A stretch of 64,000 nt of DNA. Origin: Micromonospora costi (GTDB taxonomy: Bacteria > Actinomycetota > Actinomycetes > Mycobacteriales > Micromonosporaceae). The stretch covers positions 1-64,000 of the forward strand of contig NZ_RBAN01000011.1 in assembly GCF_003626655.1 (NCBI RefSeq). The letters run 5' to 3'. Both the position numbers and the translations under genes were made by a program. The notes beneath the pieces were generated by a model. The model saw nothing but the letters and a program-made list of their open reading frames with translations, ran no database searches and was not told the origin of the DNA. Below, piece after piece: positions 7,701-15,418 of the stretch (position 1 is the first letter of the stretch; each line of letters opens with the position of its first letter).

Positions 7701-9138
7701 CAGCGGTGCTCCGGAGCAGCGGCTGACGGCGGCGACGTCGTTCGCCGCGAAGGCGTCGGACAAGTCGTCGCAGGCGGCGCCCGCCGCGGTCGGCCCCCAG
7801 GCCGCGCCGTGGACGGACATCACCGACTACCCGGCGAACATCATGGACAACCGGGTGGTGAACCTGGACGGCAAGGTGTACTCGATCGGTGGTGGTGACG
7901 GGACCGCGTCCACGACGAAGAACTACGTGTACGACCCGGTCGCCCAGACCTGGGGTCAGATCGCCGATCTTCCCGGGGCGCGCAACGCCATGACGGTGGG
8001 CGTCATCGGCGGGAAGATCATCGCGACCGGCGGCTGGGCGGCGGCCGGCCCCGACGGCACCACCTGGTCGTACGACCCGGGTGCCAACGCCTGGACCGAG
8101 GTGGCCGACAACCCCGCGCCGCGTTCCGCGGCCGGCCAGGCGGTCGTCGACGGCAAGCTCTACGCCGTGGGCGGCTGCACCACCTCGGGCTGCACGCCGA
8201 TGTCGAACAGCGTGGTCCGGTACGACCCGGGTAGCGACAGCTGGGAGACCCTGCCCAACTACCCGAAGTCGGTGGCGTTCGCCTCCTGCGGCGGCATCGA
8301 CGGGCGGGTCTACTGCACCGGCGGCAACGACGGTGCCGCCTCGCAGAAGGCCAGCTACGTGTTCGACCCGGGCGCCAACGCCTGGAGCCCGATCGCGGAC
8401 GCCCCGGCCGACAACTGGGCCAGCTCGTTCGCGGTCGCGAGCGGCAAGCTCCTGGTCGTCGGCGGGTCGCAGGGTGGCGCCGTCACCAACGCCGGCTTCG
8501 CCTACGACCCGGCCACCGACTCGTGGGCGACCCTGCCGAACGCCAACACCGCCCGCTACCGCGGCGGCGCGGCGTGCGGCTTCTACAAGGTCGGCGGCTC
8601 GTCCGGTGGCTTCACCTCGACGCCCGACAGCGAGGTGCTTCCCGGCTTCGAGGGGTGCGCCGAGGCGGCGGCCGACGTCAGTTGGATGACGATCGACACG
8701 TCCGAGGTCACGCTGGCGCCGGGCGAGAAGGTCACGGTCACCGTCGGGATGACGGCGAACGTCGACCAGCCGGGCACCTACAGCGGCGAGGTCACCATCA
8801 AGGAGAACACGCCGTACACGGTGGCTCCGGTGACCGTGACGATGACGGTGCAGGCGCCGAAGACCTGGGGCAAGTTGATGGGTACCGTCACCGGGACGAG
8901 CTGCCAGGGTGGCAGCGCTCCGCTGCCCGGTGCCGTCGTCCAGGTCGACTCGTGGGCGATGTCGTTCACCTTCGCCACCGACGAGCAGGGCAAGTACGCC
9001 TACTGGATGGACCGCCGGAACAACCCGTTGACCATGATCGTCGCCAAGGACGGCTGGAAGCCCCAGACCCGTCAGACGAAGATCAACACCACCACGCCCA
9101 CGGTGGAGGACTTCGCGTTGTCCCCGATCCGGTGTTGA
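4726..9138 (+). CDS. Giant secreted S8 (subtilisin-like) peptidase with CarboxypepD-reg and kelch repeats
   Basis: A 1470-aa exported serine protease. It has a Sec signal to about residue 38, an I9-like propeptide (about 50-160) and a peptidase S8 domain (about 185-485). The catalytic triad is Asp204 (NIDTG), His249 (GHGTH) and Ser419 (GTSMAAP), with the oxyanion Asn in the FSNGN segment near 348. Then come carboxypeptidase-regulatory-like beta-sandwiches (about 490-655), a jelly-roll-like region (665-835), another regulatory-like domain, an NTG-type sandwich (about 925-975), six or so kelch motifs (about 1025-1300, repeated YDPGxxxW) and a final CarboxypepD-reg domain. It is much larger than ordinary subtilases (about 400-600 aa); it resembles the bacillopeptidase-F branch. 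ATG 4726 follows AAGGAGG. Probably cell-wall-associated or extracellular; the kelch propeller may bind substrate. Confidence 0.9.
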   Translation: MFRRPHWRRVARSLVSAGAATVLVATALAATGSGAQAASGGFGASAPSPADKIRPELTRQLEGKSESDFWIRFTNKADLSKASQLTDWNARGAAVVEALKKTAADSQATVKAELDGSGAKYQTFWATNAIRVSGGSLAMVQKLAAHSEVEGLYAPVAYEVPKTTEGDNEKVVNALEWGIANINADDVWSQYGVTGEGVTIANIDTGVQFDHPALVNSYRGNNGDGTFDHNYNWFNAAGTCATPCDGDGHGTHTMGTMAGADGANQIGVAPGVKWIAANGCCPSDAALVNSGQWMLEPTDLNGQNGDVTKRPNIINNSWGTRLPSNDPFMEDVTLAWKASGIFGVFSNGNIGPGCQTSGSPGSLASNYSAGAYDVNNNIAGFSSRGTGQNGETKPNISAPGVNVRSSVPTNGYASISGTSMAAPHLAGAIALLWSAAPGLLGDVDGTRALLDNSATDSADDQCGGTPDDNNVFGEGRLDALALLNAAPIGDTGTLAGTVTDAGTGAPIAGATVSLTGPAERQLTTGADGRYTSLLPAGDYQVAVSAFGYEAKTSPATVTPNATTTLDVALSAVPSVTVSGTVTDGSGHGWPLYAKVTVVGPSGLSDYTTPTNGRYSLTLPAGATYSLKVESQYPGYETVTKEVVVASRNVTANVAVPAKADSCSLAPGYTYGSDGEYETFDGDTVPSGWSVVDHAGTGQVWTFTDDGNRGNLTGGTGGFAMVDSDHYGSGGRQDTSLVSPVVDLTAVTAPVIRFNQDFNWLGSDRADVDLSVDGGATWTNVLRQSTDALGPRVTEIPIPQAAGEAQVQVRFHYYEASYEWWWEVDNVLIGSTVTCEPVDGGLVLGHVRDKNTNGYVNGATVTSVDRPAEKATTVATPDDPGLEDGFYWMFSSLTGTHKFTAAAGNYVSLSKGVDVQADGATAANFPLAAGRLSVTPTALTGTVQMPTGKVSKTFTVTNTGGAPVDVAFGERDAGFELLRADGSRLSRQQVLGSSGAPEQRLTAATSFAAKASDKSSQAAPAAVGPQAAPWTDITDYPANIMDNRVVNLDGKVYSIGGGDGTASTTKNYVYDPVAQTWGQIADLPGARNAMTVGVIGGKIIATGGWAAAGPDGTTWSYDPGANAWTEVADNPAPRSAAGQAVVDGKLYAVGGCTTSGCTPMSNSVVRYDPGSDSWETLPNYPKSVAFASCGGIDGRVYCTGGNDGAASQKASYVFDPGANAWSPIADAPADNWASSFAVASGKLLVVGGSQGGAVTNAGFAYDPATDSWATLPNANTARYRGGAACGFYKVGGSSGGFTSTPDSEVLPGFEGCAEAAADVSWMTIDTSEVTLAPGEKVTVTVGMTANVDQPGTYSGEVTIKENTPYTVAPVTVTMTVQAPKTWGKLMGTVTGTSCQGGSAPLPGAVVQVDSWAMSFTFATDEQGKYAYWMDRRNNPLTMIVAKDGWKPQTRQTKINTTTPTVEDFALSPIRC

Positions 9139-9161
9139 CGCCTGAGCGCTGACACACCGAT

Positions 9162-9193
9162 CCGGCCCGCCTGGTTCGCACCAGGCGGGCCGG
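9162..9193. terminator. Strong terminator after the subtilase
   Basis: A 13-bp perfect stem (9162-9174 with 9181-9193) with a 6-nt loop, about 24 bp past the subtilase stop. No U-tract, as is usual for high-GC actinomycetes. It is the first of two adjacent hairpins between the convergent genes. Confidence 0.75.
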
Positions 9194-9227
9194 GCCGTGT
9201 CGGTCCACGCGACGGTGCTCCCGTACG

Positions 9228-9261
9228 CGCGGCCCGCCGACCGAGCGGTCGGCGGGCCGCG
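9228..9261. terminator. Strong terminator after regulator B
   Basis: A 15-bp perfect stem (9228-9242 with 9247-9261) closed by a GAGC tetraloop, 18 bp past the stop of the leftward regulator B gene. With the neighbouring hairpin at 9162-9193 it insulates the two convergent transcripts. Confidence 0.75.
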
Positions 9262-9278
9262 GCGCCGGTGACGCGCGT

Positions 9279-9797
9279 TCAGGCGGAGGCGAAGCGGAAA
9301 CCGACCCCGCGGACCGCGTCGATCGTCGCCGAGGCGTCCAGTGTGGCCAGCTTGCGTCGTATCCGGCGCACCACGGAGTGGATATCCGAGCCACGGCCCA
9401 GATGCTCGTTGCCCCACACCGTGAGGTGCAGCCGCTCGTACGTCCAGATCTGGCCTGGCGCACCCACCAGGCACAGCAGGAGGTCGTGCTCCAGCCGGGT
9501 CAACTCGATCTCGCGGTCGCGCCAGCGCACCACCCGCCGGTCGGAGTCGACGACCAGCGCCGGTGGCGACGCCGACGGCTCCGGGCCCGCGACGACCTCG
9601 CCGACCACCACCGGGAGCGGCGGCCGGGCCGGCGGGGCGGACGGCGCCTCCACCCCGCCGAGGAACTCCCGCGCCTGGTCGACGCTGGAGACGATCAGGA
9701 ACGCCTCGGTGTCGCCGAGCAGTTGCGCGAGCTGGCGACGGGCGGCCGGCGACGACGCGATACCGATGACCATGGATGCGATCGGGATCCCCCTCAT
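9279..9797 (-). CDS. Winged-helix regulator B, paralogue of regulator A
   Basis: A 172-aa protein with the same architecture as the protein at 3874-4425: a short receiver-like N-terminus (IPIASMVIGIASSPAARRQL...LIVSSVDQAREFL), a Pro/Ala linker, then a PhoB-type winged helix (DREIELTRLEHDLLLCL; SVVRRIRRKLATL; TIDAVRGVGFRF). The acidic and phospho-acceptor residues of a true receiver are again missing. I start it at ATG 9797 because AGAGGTGG lies just upstream; a GTG eight codons earlier (9821) is the alternative. It converges on the subtilase gene, so the two paralogues bracket that gene. No histidine kinase is nearby. Confidence 0.75.
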   Translation of the reverse strand: MRGIPIASMVIGIASSPAARRQLAQLLGDTEAFLIVSSVDQAREFLGGVEAPSAPPARPPLPVVVGEVVAGPEPSASPPALVVDSDRRVVRWRDREIELTRLEHDLLLCLVGAPGQIWTYERLHLTVWGNEHLGRGSDIHSVVRRIRRKLATLDASATIDAVRGVGFRFASA

Positions 9798-10671
9798 TTT
9801 CCACCTCTTCCGGTTCCCCACTGATACCGGGATGGTTTCTCGATGACGTATATCGATCTGCGCAAAGACCTTAGTGTGGCTTTATCTCGGTTCGGTTAAC
9901 AACGCTTGCGCGTAGGCACCCATGAATACCCTTTCGGGGCATACGGGCCGGTGGCTGGCGTGTTCATGACACGGTGACCGGCCCGGACGCGCGGCGTTTC
10001 TTCGGTTTGACCGGGTTGTGCGCGACGGTCCTCCCGCCCGGACGGTCGCCGCTGCTCGCGGCGCGCCGTGCCGTCATCGGACGCCCGACGGTGCCGGGAT
10101 CAGGCCGCGTTCGCCGCCTGATCCTCCGGCTTTCTCCGTCATCGGCGCCCCGGAAATCGCGCGTCACCGATTCACTTCCGAATTGGCAGACAATACCGCA
10201 GGCGGCCGCCCGACGTGGGATAACATTCACCGCTGTCTCCGTCGATTGGGCCGGATCCCGCGTCGCCGGACACTCATTCGTCCGACCGCCGAGAGGATGC
10301 GGCGGTCGCCGCCGTGACAATTCCGGACCGACGCGTCCGCAGTGCGCGGGCCCTCGGGCCCGCGCACTGCGACCAACTGCCGGGCCGGCCGCCGGACGCC
10401 CAGCCCGGCTCCGCCCGGCCGCGCACGGGACGGGTGGAACGCCGGGGGAGAGGACACCTGGAAGAAGATCGCGCTGGCCTGTTCATCTCGCTCGACGGCG
10501 TGGCAGGGGCGCCCGACGGACGGTGCCTCCCGTACGACAACGACGGGGAGGGTGCACCGCGCACTCCATCCCGGCGATCATGCAGTTGTGGTTGGCGGTT
10601 TGTGGGCATACAACCCCTTTGCCCACCACCACAACTGCATGATCGGCGGGGAGGGCGGGGCACCGCCCAGC
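9798..10671. other. 874-bp region with no convincing gene
   Basis: Open frames here overlap one another on both strands, show no ribosome sites and have unremarkable products, so I call none. From about 9798 to 9960 the sequence is clearly more AT-rich, as expected for the promoter of regulator B; it includes a single GTTAAC at 9894-9899. A second AT-richer patch lies near 10150-10230 (around TTCACTTCCGAATTGGCAG). The end of the region holds the long hairpin at 10575-10645. An unannotated small RNA or a decayed gene cannot be excluded. Confidence 0.5.
10575..10645. repeat. Long intergenic hairpin, GATCWTG family copy 1
   Basis: Perfect 18-bp arms (10575-10592 CGATCATGCAGTTGTGGT with its complement at 10628-10645) around a 35-nt loop, 26 bp past the stop of the serine hydrolase gene. 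The arm resembles those at 52285-52360 and 53264-53322. It could be a terminator for the leftward operon, or a dispersed palindromic element. Confidence 0.65.
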
Positions 10672-12525
10672 TCAGGTGCGGGCCGGCGCCCACCCCTCGG
10701 CGACCAGCCGCGAGGCGTCGGCGCCCTCGCCGTGGAAGAGCAGCCCGCCCCGGTCCGCCACGACGATCCGGTCGACGTAGACGCCGCGGCCCTGGCTGGA
10801 CACGTCGGTGCTGCTGGTCCACCGCAGGTGCGTCGCCCGCTCCGGCAGGTCCACCGACACCTGCCACCACACCCGCCCGCCGTACCCGGTGACCGTGCCG
10901 TCGCTGGTCCAGCGCCGGTCGCCCTCGCGCAGCACCATCGGGGCCGGCGTCCACGTCGACCCGCCGTCGGTCGACACCTCGACCCGGGCGCCGTCGAAGC
11001 GCGGCTCGGTGTCGTACCAGAGCAGGAAGCTGGCCACCCCACCCCGGGCGGCGCGGCGCAGGGGCGCGGTGAGCGTGACGGTCGCGGAGTCCCGCGGGTC
11101 GGCGCGCCAGGCATCGCGCGAGCGGGGCCGCACCGGCATCGCCTCGGCGAGGTCGCGCGCCACGGCCCGCCGTGCCACGTTGTTGCTGCCCCAGCCGCGG
11201 TCCGGGTGCACCCGGTTGCTGAGCAGGATCACGAACGAGTGCGACAGCGGGTCGACCACGATCGACGTGCCGGTGAAGCCGGTGTGGCCGAACGCCACGG
11301 GCGACGACAGGCCCATCATGTACCAGTGCTTGTTCAGCTCGAACCCGAGACCGCGGTCGCTCTCCGGGTACGCCTGCTCCAGCGGCGCGTTGTGGTTCAC
11401 GAGCATGGCCCGCACCGTGTCGGGTCGCAGGATCCGGTGACCCCGGTACTCGCCGCCGTTGAGCAGTGACTGGCAGAGCACGGCCAGGTCGGCCGCCGTG
11501 GAGAACACACCCGCGTGCCCGGCCACCCCGCCGAGCGACCACGCGTTCTCGTCGTGGACCTCGCCCCAGACCATGCCCCGGCCGGCGTACGGCTGGTACT
11601 CGGTCGCGGCGATCCGGGCCCGCCGTTGCGGCCCCGGGTTGTAGCCGGTGTCGGTCATGCCCAGCGGCGCGGTCACGCCGTCACGGACCAGCTCGGCCAG
11701 ACCGCGGCCGGTCACCCGTTCGGCGAGCACGCCCAGCGCGATCAACCCGAGGTCGGAGTAGACGTACTGGGCGCCCGGCGCCGCCCCGGCCGCGAGCGGC
11801 GTGGCGAGCGCGGCCGCGAACCGCTCGGCCGGCGTCGGGTAGCGGCTCCACAGTGGCGTGAACGCCGGCAGGCCTGAGGTGTGGGTGAGCAGCATCCGTA
11901 CGGTCACCGCGGCCTTGCCGCCGGCCCCGAACTCGGGCACGTACCGGGCGACGGGCTCGTCGAGCCGTACGCGCCCCCGCTCGACGAGCTGCATGACCAC
12001 GATCGTCGTGAACAGCTTGGACACCGACGCCAGATCGTGGATGGTGTCCGGCCGCATCGGGATCTGCGCGTCGGCGGGGAGTTCCACACCGGGAAGCTCG
12101 GGCGGTGGTCCCACCTCGGCGTACCGCACGGCCGTGCCCACGGCCGCGTGCTGCACGATCACCCCGTCCTTGGCGGCGAGCACCACGGCGCCGGCGTACG
12201 TCGGGTGCCCCGGGTGGTCCGGGGTCGGTTCGAGGTAGGCGGCCAGGTCGGCGGGCATCCGGGCCACGTGCTCGGGAAGCAGGCCCACCTCGCGGGCCGT
12301 GCCGCGGCGCAGCGTGTCGTGCCGGAACCGGATGTCGGCGGGCGTCACGGCGGGTGGCCCGGCGTCGGGGCGCGCGGCGGCGACGTCCCGGGCCGGCGGC
12401 GCGGCGCTGCGCGGCGCGGCCGACGCCGCCGCGGTCGGCGGGAGCGTGGCGCCCAGGACGGCCACGGTGAGGACGAGCCCCGCGGTGCGCAGGGGCGTGG
12501 TGACGCGCGCGTTCCCGGCCGGCAT
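10672..12525 (-). CDS. Exported beta-lactamase-fold serine hydrolase
   Basis: A 617-aa protein with a signal sequence (about 1-37) and a beta-lactamase/class C type domain (about 75-465). The nucleophile motif SxxK is Ser167-Val-Ser-Lys170, the second motif YSD is at 256-258, and a GHTGFTG motif takes the place of KTG. The C-terminal 150 residues form a beta-sandwich (FDGARVEVSTDGGSTW...). ATG 12525 follows AGGAGG. It is separated by only 8 bp from the upstream GH3 gene, so both are on one transcript. A NagZ-type GH3 next to an AmlB/AmiE-type hydrolase is a known pairing in peptidoglycan turnover (Bacillus ybbD-ybbE region), which suggests cell-wall fragment cleavage outside the cell. Confidence 0.8.
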   Translation of the reverse strand: MPAGNARVTTPLRTAGLVLTVAVLGATLPPTAAASAAPRSAAPPARDVAAARPDAGPPAVTPADIRFRHDTLRRGTAREVGLLPEHVARMPADLAAYLEPTPDHPGHPTYAGAVVLAAKDGVIVQHAAVGTAVRYAEVGPPPELPGVELPADAQIPMRPDTIHDLASVSKLFTTIVVMQLVERGRVRLDEPVARYVPEFGAGGKAAVTVRMLLTHTSGLPAFTPLWSRYPTPAERFAAALATPLAAGAAPGAQYVYSDLGLIALGVLAERVTGRGLAELVRDGVTAPLGMTDTGYNPGPQRRARIAATEYQPYAGRGMVWGEVHDENAWSLGGVAGHAGVFSTAADLAVLCQSLLNGGEYRGHRILRPDTVRAMLVNHNAPLEQAYPESDRGLGFELNKHWYMMGLSSPVAFGHTGFTGTSIVVDPLSHSFVILLSNRVHPDRGWGSNNVARRAVARDLAEAMPVRPRSRDAWRADPRDSATVTLTAPLRRAARGGVASFLLWYDTEPRFDGARVEVSTDGGSTWTPAPMVLREGDRRWTSDGTVTGYGGRVWWQVSVDLPERATHLRWTSSTDVSSQGRGVYVDRIVVADRGGLLFHGEGADASRLVAEGWAPART

Positions 12526-12533
12526 CGTTCCTC

Positions 12534-14369
12534 CTACCAGGTCAGGCCATGGCCGTACGGGTGCAGCACGCCCGTGCCGTCGGCCGTGGGGATGGTGACG
12601 GGCAGCCGCCCGCGCGGCGACAGCTCGCCGTGCAGGGCACGGACCAGGGTGTCCATGGCGGCCCGGGTGTACGAGTACGTCGCCAGGTAGGTGTCCACCC
12701 CCGGCAGGTGCGCGATGTCGTACGGGTCGCGGACCGCCACCACGACGACGGGCCGGCCGGTGGCGAGCAGCGCCGCGACCAGCCGCTGCTGGCTGGCGCG
12801 CGGGTCGCCGACCTCCGTGTCCCACGCCTTGTTCACGAGCACGACGGTGAGGTCGTGCGCCGCCGCGGCGGCCGCCGTGTCGGCGATCGCCTGGTCCGAG
12901 GGCAGGGTCGCGGGCCGGGCGGTGGTGCGGGCGCCCCGGGCCGTGAAGCTGGCGGCGACGGTCGCGACCGGCGCGAAGGCGGCCGTGTCCCAGCCAGTGA
13001 CGAGCACCGACCGGTCGGCGCGGGGCAGGGGCAGCAGCCCGGCGTCGTTGCGGACCGCCGTGAGGGTCGCGTCGGTGACCCGGGTGACGGCGGCCAGGTG
13101 CGCGGGCGCCCCGACCGTGCGTACGGCCTCGTCGACGTCGACGAAGGGCGCGCGTGCCAGCCCCTGGCGGTACTTCATCGTGAGGATGCGCCGGACCGAC
13201 TCGTCGACGCGCCGTTCGGTCAGCTCGCCGTCGGCCACGGCCCGCAGCACCGCGTCCCGCGCCAGCCGCAGGTCCGGCGGCATGAGGAGCTGGTCGGCCC
13301 CGGCCTTGAGCGCCAGCACCGGCACCCGCTCGTCGCCGTACCGCTGGCGGACGGCCGCCATGTTGAGCGCGTCGGTGACGACGACGCCGCGGAAGCCGAG
13401 TTCGCCGCGCAGCACGCCGGTGAGGATCCGCGGGGACAGCGTGGCCGGGTCACCGGACGGGTCGAGCGCGGGCACCACGATGTGGGCCGTCATGATCGAC
13501 TCGACGCCGGCGGCGATCGCCCGCCGGAACGGTGGCGCGTCGACGCGGTCCCACTCCTCCCGGGTGTGGTCGATCACCGGCAGGTTGGTGTGGCTGTCGG
13601 TGCCCGTGTCGCCGTGGCCGGGGAAGTGCTTCGCCACGGCGGTCACCCCGGCGTCGTCCTGGAAACCCAGGACCTGCGCCGCCGTCAGCCCGGCCACGAG
13701 CGCGGGATCAGCCCCGAAGGAGCGGACGCCGATCACCGGGTTGGCCGGGTCCACGTTGACGTCGGCGATCGGCGCGTACGGCTGCCGGATGCCCACGGCG
13801 GCCAGTTCGCGCCCGGTGACCCTCGCCGCCGTCCGTGCCGCCCCGGCCGACCGGGCGGCGCCCAGCGCCATGGCGCCGGGAAACTGCGCGGCCGGGGCGG
13901 GCATCCGCAGCACCACGCCCTGCTCCTGGTCGGTGGAGATGAGCAGCGGCACGCGTCCCTTGCTGCCGTCGTCGAGCGCGGCCCGTTGCAGGCCGTTGGA
14001 GAGCGTCGCGATCTGGCCGGGGTCGTTCAGGTTGTGCGACCAGGAGAAGTAGCAGACGCCGCCGAGGTGGTACCTCTCGATCACCTCGGCCGGTGTCTCG
14101 ACCCCGAACGCGGCCCGGTTGGCGGCGCGGTCGGCGGCGCTCGGCGCGGTCGCGTCGGCGCCGTAGACGTACGTGGCGAAGAGCTGGCCGACCTTCTGCT
14201 CCAGGCTCATGTGCCGCAGAGTCGAGGTGACCCAGCCGTGCTCGCCGGCGGGCGCCGGCGGCGACGAGGCGGAGACGGGCGGGAGCGACGCGGCGGAGAC
14301 GGGCGGCGGCGCGGCGGTCACGCCCAGGGCGGCGAGCAGCACCGAAGCGGTCACGAGACGGGTCTTCAT
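12534..14369 (-). CDS. Secreted GH3 beta-N-acetylglucosaminidase (NagZ-like)
   Basis: A 611-aa glycoside hydrolase family 3 protein. Sec signal at about residues 1-26, catalytic TIM barrel at about 45-385, GH3_C alpha/beta sandwich at about 420-600. The NagZ signature KHFPGHGDTGTDSH, which carries the catalytic His-Asp dyad, is present, as is the nucleophile region VVTDALNM. It should release GlcNAc from muropeptides or chito-oligosaccharides outside the membrane. It is first in a two-gene operon with the serine hydrolase. A recognisable promoter with paired GTGTAGCTAA boxes lies upstream. Confidence 0.85.
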   Translation of the reverse strand: MKTRLVTASVLLAALGVTAAPPPVSAASLPPVSASSPPAPAGEHGWVTSTLRHMSLEQKVGQLFATYVYGADATAPSAADRAANRAAFGVETPAEVIERYHLGGVCYFSWSHNLNDPGQIATLSNGLQRAALDDGSKGRVPLLISTDQEQGVVLRMPAPAAQFPGAMALGAARSAGAARTAARVTGRELAAVGIRQPYAPIADVNVDPANPVIGVRSFGADPALVAGLTAAQVLGFQDDAGVTAVAKHFPGHGDTGTDSHTNLPVIDHTREEWDRVDAPPFRRAIAAGVESIMTAHIVVPALDPSGDPATLSPRILTGVLRGELGFRGVVVTDALNMAAVRQRYGDERVPVLALKAGADQLLMPPDLRLARDAVLRAVADGELTERRVDESVRRILTMKYRQGLARAPFVDVDEAVRTVGAPAHLAAVTRVTDATLTAVRNDAGLLPLPRADRSVLVTGWDTAAFAPVATVAASFTARGARTTARPATLPSDQAIADTAAAAAAHDLTVVLVNKAWDTEVGDPRASQQRLVAALLATGRPVVVVAVRDPYDIAHLPGVDTYLATYSYTRAAMDTLVRALHGELSPRGRLPVTIPTADGTGVLHPYGHGLTW

Positions 14370-14399
14370 AGACGACTGCCTCTCAGCCGGGATGGCTGA

Positions 14400-14444
14400 A
14401 ACTTAGCTACACATCTATGAATCGTCAAGGAAGGTTAGCTACAC
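14400..14444 (-). promoter_or_regulatory. Promoter of the GH3 operon with two GTGTAGCTAA boxes
   Basis: Read on the minus strand: -35 TTGACG (14428-14423), a 17-bp spacer, -10 TAAGTT (14405-14400). An exact 10-bp direct repeat, GTGTAGCTAA, occurs at 14444-14435, just upstream of the -35, and at 14412-14403, overlapping the -10. The copies are 32 bp apart, about three helical turns, so a dimer or tetramer could contact one DNA face. It does not resemble the DasR site. The regulator is unknown. Confidence 0.6.
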
Positions 14445-14452
14445 GGACGGAC

Positions 14453-15418
14453 TTAGAGGACGAGGACCACCCGTCCCCTGGTCCTGCCCGCGGCCTGCCG
14501 GGACCAGGCGTCCGCCACGTCCGCGAACGGCACCACCTCGTGGTCGACGGTGAGCCGGCCGGCCGCCGCGTGACCCGCCACGACGGCGATCGACGCGGCA
14601 CGCTCCCGTGTGGAGAGCGCGTTGTTGGTGTAGCCGATCAGCCGCAGCGACCCGCTGCGCAGCACCGCCGACTCGACCGGCGCCGTCGCGCCCGCCGAAC
14701 TGCCGAGGTTCACCAGCCGGCCGCCCGGACGCAGCACCCGTAACGCGGCCGCGGCCGGGGTGCCGAAGACCGGGTCGAGCACGAGGTCCACCGGACCGTC
14801 CGTGGCCCGTCGCAGCCGGTCGGCCAGCGCGGCGACGTCGTCGTCCGGGAGCAGCGGGACGGCCGCGTCCGCGCCCAGCTCCTCCGCGCGCTCCTGGGCC
14901 GCGGCCGAACGGGCCACCGCCACCACGCGGCGCGCGCCACCGAGCCGGGCGAGCTGGACGGCCGCCTGACCGACCACGCCGCCCGCGCCGAGCACGACGA
15001 CCCGCTCGCCGGGCACCAGGCCGCCGGCGACGGTGAGGGCCGCGTGCGCGGCGACGGCGGACAACCCGAGGGCGGCCATGAGCCTCAGCGGCACGCCGGC
15101 CGGCAGCGCCACCACGTCGGCGGCCGGTACGGCCACAGTGGCGGCCATCCCGCCGTCGGCGCCCGACCGCATACCGGCCGACGTGCCGAACCACACCGCC
15201 TCGCCGCCGGCGAGGCGGCCGACACCCTGCACACCCGGCACGTACGGGGTCGCCGGTGTGCCGAAGTAGCTGGTGCCGGAGGCGCAGAGCAGGTCGAGCG
15301 GCGTGATGGGCACGGCGTCGACCGTGACCAGCACCTCGCCGGCACCCGGCACGGGAGGCGGCCGCTCGCCGAGGACGGGCGGAGCGCCGCAGGCCGTGAG
15401 CAGCGCCGCGCGGATCAC
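14453..15418 (-). CDS. Zinc-independent MDR oxidoreductase (quinone reductase-like)
   Basis: A 321-aa medium-chain dehydrogenase/reductase. It has a GroES-like N-terminal half and a Rossmann half with VVVLGAGGVVGQAAVQLA (about residue 140) for NAD(P)H. The Cys cluster for structural zinc is absent, so it belongs to the quinone oxidoreductase/enoyl reductase branch. GTG 15418 overlaps the LigA-like stop as GTGA. It is last gene of the leftward catabolic operon and may reduce a quinone or an unsaturated intermediate made by ring cleavage. Confidence 0.75.
   Translation of the reverse strand: MIRAALLTACGAPPVLGERPPPVPGAGEVLVTVDAVPITPLDLLCASGTSYFGTPATPYVPGVQGVGRLAGGEAVWFGTSAGMRSGADGGMAATVAVPAADVVALPAGVPLRLMAALGLSAVAAHAALTVAGGLVPGERVVVLGAGGVVGQAAVQLARLGGARRVVAVARSAAAQERAEELGADAAVPLLPDDDVAALADRLRRATDGPVDLVLDPVFGTPAAAALRVLRPGGRLVNLGSSAGATAPVESAVLRSGSLRLIGYTNNALSTRERAASIAVVAGHAAAGRLTVDHEVVPFADVADAWSRQAAGRTRGRVVLVL

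Noticed and set aside
4690..9804. A 1704-codon open frame on the minus strand through the subtilase gene
   Set aside because: It is antisense to a gene with intact triad, signal peptide and ribosome site. Its product is low-complexity Arg/Val/Gly/Asp, typical of a high-GC shadow frame.
9894..9899. GTTAAC near regulator B as a third TTAAC-N3-GTTAA site
   Set aside because: Only a single half-site is present; the second half at 3-nt spacing is missing.
9964..10642. Several overlapping ORFs of 76-222 codons in the large gap
   Set aside because: No ribosome sites, strongly overlapping on both strands, biased composition; none resembles a known family.
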